NCBI GenBank assembly: GCA_051880475.1
Contig: JBJEOA010000042.1
Coordinates: forward strand, 1-43,369
Direction: 5' to 3'
From: JAUUSJ01 sp051880475
Lineage (GTDB): Bacteria > Bacillota > Clostridia > Lachnospirales > Lachnospiraceae
DNA: 43,369 nucleotides
In this document: piece by piece, positions 41,114-43,369 of the stretch
Numbering within the stretch: position 1 is the stretch's first letter
Layout of the letters: each line of letters begins with the position of its first letter
Translations under genes and position numbers: made by a program
The notes under the pieces: model-generated
The model's database searches: none
The model's input: the letters and a program-made list of their open reading frames with translations, nothing else
What the model was told of the DNA's origin: nothing

Positions 41114-41302
41114 ATTTTATATTGAGAAAATGCAAAAGTTCACTCTTTTGAGTGAGGGGCAAATAGCATGAAAAAGGTTTTGACTCAAGAATAAAGTAGG
41201 AAATAGAGAAAGTGTACGGTGATTTTTCAAAGCCTATTACTATATCGGGAGTAAAAATCTAAATAATAATAACCAAAAACAAAAAAGAATGGGGGTAAGC
41301 TA

Positions 41303-42979
41303 GTGTATAAAAAAAGAAAAAAGAGAATTTATGTCATTGGCCATAAGAATCCAGATACAGACTCTATTTGTTCTGCAATTGCTTATGCCAATCTAAAAAA
41401 TTGTCTTAATAAAGAAAAGGGCAAAGAATACGTTCCAAAGAGAGCGGGACAAGTAAATGAAGAAACTTTATTTGTCCTAGATTATTTTAAAGTAACTCCA
41501 CCTGGATATGTGTCTGATATTCGTCCTCAAGTGAGGGATATTGAATTTCGCGAGGCACAGGGAATTGATGCGAGTCTTTCTCTAAAAAAAGCATGGGATT
41601 TGATGAGAGAGTCAAGAATTGTAACATTGCCTGTCACAAAGAAGAATAAATTAGAAGGCGTAATTACAATTGGTGATATTGCTTATTCAGATATGGATGT
41701 ATATGATAGTACAACCGTTTCTAGTGCTAGAACAAGCTATCAAAATATTTTAGAGACTTTAGACGGTGAGATGATTGTCGGAGATCCAAATGATTATTTT
41801 GATAAGGGAAAGATTATTATTGCGACAGCAAATCCAGATTTAATGGAAAACTATATCGAAGAAAACGATATGGTTTTACTAGGTAATCGATATGAATCTC
41901 AGCTTTGTGCGATTGAGATGGGAGCGGGATGTATCGTTATTGGTATGGGAGCTCCAGTTTCTATGACAATTCGTAAAATCGCAAAAGATAGAGGTTGCAA
42001 AATTATTGTCACTCCATATGATACTTTCGTAGTATCAAAATTAATTGGACATAGTATGCCAGTTAGTCATTTTATGACAAAGGCAGAAAAATTAATTACA
42101 TTTAGCACAGAAGATTTTGTAGAGGATATTCAAAATATAATGGCGAAAAAACGTTTTCGTGATTTCCCAATTTTAGACCACAAAGAACGTTTTGTCGGTA
42201 TGATGTCTAGACGTAATTTGCTTGATTTAGAGAGAAAGCAATTAATTTTAGTCGATCATAATGAGAAGACACAGGCGGTAGATGGATTTGAGGAGGCAGA
42301 GATTTTAGAGATTATTGATCACCATAGACTTGGAAATATTGAGACATTAGGACCAATTTTCTTTAGAAATCAGCCAGTGGGATGTACAGCCACGATTATT
42401 ACACAGATGTATCAAGAAAATAATATAGAGATTGAGCCAAAGATTGCAGGACTTTTATGTTCAGCAATTCTCTCTGATACATTGATGTTTCGCTCACCTA
42501 CTTGTACACCAATTGATAAATATACAGCTGAGTATTTATCAAAGATTGCGGGAATTGAGATAGAGCCTTACGCTAAGAAGATGTTTACAGCGGGAAGTAA
42601 TCTAAAAGAGAAATCTCCAGAGGAAATCTTCTATCAAGACTTTAAAAAGTTCACTGGATATGAGAAGGAATTTGGTGTTGGTCAGATTAGTTCTATGGAT
42701 GAGGAAGAATTAGGAGATATTAAGGGTAAATTGCTTCCATATATGAAGAAAGTTCTCACAGAACAGGGACTTGATATGATTTTCTTTATGTTGACTAATA
42801 TTTTAGATGAATCCACAGAGCTTTTATTGATTGGAGATGAAGATATCAATGCCATTATTGAGTCTGCGTTCCATGTAACACCTAAAGAAGATTCTGCTTA
42901 CTTAAAAGGCATTGTATCAAGAAAGAAACAGTTAATTCCAAATATGCTTACTGGAATTCAAGCTGTTAATGCACAGTAA
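41303..42979 (+). CDS. Manganese-dependent inorganic pyrophosphatase with regulatory CBS and DRTGG domains
   Basis: A 558-residue family II pyrophosphatase, hydrolysing PPi to phosphate. The DHH-type N-terminal site is VIGHKNPDTDS (H14, D18, D20) and the DHH motif is at 339-341 (IDHHRLGN). The catalytic domain is split by a regulatory insert: a CBS motif (about 75-130), a DRTGG-type domain (about 140-245) and a second CBS motif (about 255-310). In characterised relatives this insert binds AMP, ADP or Ap4A and controls activity. The start is GTG at 41303 with GGGGGT about 8 nt upstream. The length matches CBS-PPases of Clostridia. No co-transcribed neighbour is evident. Confidence 0.93.
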   Translation: MYKKRKKRIYVIGHKNPDTDSICSAIAYANLKNCLNKEKGKEYVPKRAGQVNEETLFVLDYFKVTPPGYVSDIRPQVRDIEFREAQGIDASLSLKKAWDLMRESRIVTLPVTKKNKLEGVITIGDIAYSDMDVYDSTTVSSARTSYQNILETLDGEMIVGDPNDYFDKGKIIIATANPDLMENYIEENDMVLLGNRYESQLCAIEMGAGCIVIGMGAPVSMTIRKIAKDRGCKIIVTPYDTFVVSKLIGHSMPVSHFMTKAEKLITFSTEDFVEDIQNIMAKKRFRDFPILDHKERFVGMMSRRNLLDLERKQLILVDHNEKTQAVDGFEEAEILEIIDHHRLGNIETLGPIFFRNQPVGCTATIITQMYQENNIEIEPKIAGLLCSAILSDTLMFRSPTCTPIDKYTAEYLSKIAGIEIEPYAKKMFTAGSNLKEKSPEEIFYQDFKKFTGYEKEFGVGQISSMDEEELGDIKGKLLPYMKKVLTEQGLDMIFFMLTNILDESTELLLIGDEDINAIIESAFHVTPKEDSAYLKGIVSRKKQLIPNMLTGIQAVNAQ

Positions 42980-43109
42980 AGAAAAATATCTAAGACAAAG
43001 TGCTGAAAATTTCTACCTTTTCTTATGCGGATTGCATGAAAATCTAAGCTAACAACAAAAAAAGTCGGGTTAAAATTAAAAAGATGACAAAATATTACAG
43101 TTAAATAAC

Positions 43110-43138
43110 ATGACATTCTCCAAAAAAGGATGTATTAT
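43110..43138 (+). promoter_or_regulatory. Promoter of the candidate small RNA
   Basis: -35 ATGACA (43110-43115), 17-nt spacer, -10 TATTAT (43133-43138), each one base from consensus. No coding frame follows before the terminator at 43179. The preceding stretch 42980-43109 is AT-rich and shows nothing else I can name. Confidence 0.55.
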
Positions 43139-43144
43139 AGTAAT

Positions 43145-43228
43145 AGTAATCCCCTAAGTTAAAGGTTAGTATTATAGTAAAAAGTACCCATTTTGAGATT
43201 TGCCCCTCTTAATGGGTACTTTTTCTTT
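43145..43228 (+). ncRNA. Candidate trans-acting small RNA with C-rich loops
   Basis: About 84 nt between a sigma-A-like promoter and a perfect terminator, with no ribosome binding site or open frame. Two C-rich segments are single-stranded in the simplest fold: ATCCCCTAAG (43149-43158) and TTGCCCCTCTT in the terminator loop (43200-43210). Such CCCC/CCCT loops are what Shine-Dalgarno-targeting small RNAs use. A 12-nt direct repeat, GTATTATAGTAA, occurs at 43132 and 43169. Confidence 0.45.
43179..43228 (+). terminator. Strong terminator
   Basis: AAAAAGTACCCATT (43179-43192) and AATGGGTACTTTTT (43211-43224) make a perfect 14-bp stem with an 18-nt loop and trailing T-rich sequence. Confidence 0.93.
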
Positions 43229-43341
43229 TAGAAAATTTCATAGATGAAAGACAAAAATTTGCTATAGGATATAGTGGAGAGTAGAAGACTTGCAAAATCA
43301 AATTTCTTTTTTGCGACAGTTTTGTAATGCAGGAGGAATTG

Positions 43342-43369
43342 GTGGAAGATATCATAGCCATTTTGCACG
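43342..43369 (+). CDS. Start of a gene cut by the window end (unidentified)
   Basis: AGGAGG at 43331-43336 lies 5 nt before GTG 43342, which opens a frame beginning M/V-E-D-I-I-A-I-L-H and runs off the window. Nine codons are too few to identify the product. TTG at 43339 in the same frame is an alternative start. Confidence 0.4.

Overview
The window is a low-GC chromosomal segment with strong AGGAGG-type ribosome binding sites. It carries spoIIID, a T-box leader, HemZ, a Cys-rich HisRS insertion and family II pyrophosphatase with CBS domains. These point to an anaerobic, spore-forming Clostridia, most likely a Lachnospiraceae-type gut bacterium. The genus cannot be fixed from the sequence alone.

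Layout. 1-8.5 kb: housekeeping run on the + strand (3' part of relA/spoT, an MBL hydrolase, hemZ, an HD-GYP protein, hisS, aspS), ending at a terminator shared with the converging operon. 8.6-25.7 kb: an accessory purine/urate-type catabolic island built as two divergent operons. The minus-strand operon reads regulator - dpaL(ygeX) - ygeY - ygeW - carbamate kinase - NCS2 permease. The plus-strand operon reads ridA - ssnA - ygfK - 4x[4Fe-4S] protein - selenium-type xanthine dehydrogenase - dihydropyrimidinase. The control region between them has two sigma-A-like promoters and a 19-bp palindrome. 25.8-33.7 kb: spoIIID (with a sigma-E-like promoter), larC with a His-rich repeat tract, a secreted or anchored nuclease pair, pspA plus an SPFH/zinc-ribbon protein, pcrA, and a small acidic membrane protein. 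33.9-34.3 kb: a tRNA operon (Val-UAC, Met-CAU twice). 34.4-39.3 kb: ispF, a GNAT protein, and a T-box-controlled ilvB-ilvN operon whose intergenic gap is filled by a structured repeat array. 39.4-43.4 kb: a GNAT remnant, a DUF1275 membrane protein, a SEC-C protein, CBS-pyrophosphatase, a candidate small RNA and the start of another gene.

How the genes work together. The island looks like a complete anaerobic route: import a purine (NCS2), act on it with a Mo/Se hydroxylase plus YgfK and ferredoxin, and open the rings with amidohydrolases (SsnA, HyuA). Carbamoyl groups then pass to carbamoyl phosphate (YgeW) and ATP (ArcC). 2,3-diaminopropionate is released (YgeY) and converted to pyruvate and ammonia (DpaL), with RidA scavenging the aminoacrylate intermediate. 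Gene families are seen directly; the order of reactions is inference and prior knowledge of this cluster type.

The least explained signal is a roughly 160-bp intergenic repeat. It folds as a closed outer stem holding three hairpins, and it occurs in two loci (5.0-5.3 kb and 38.3-38.8 kb). Almost every stem shows compensatory base changes between loci, which is direct evidence for selection on, or inheritance of, an RNA or cruciform structure.
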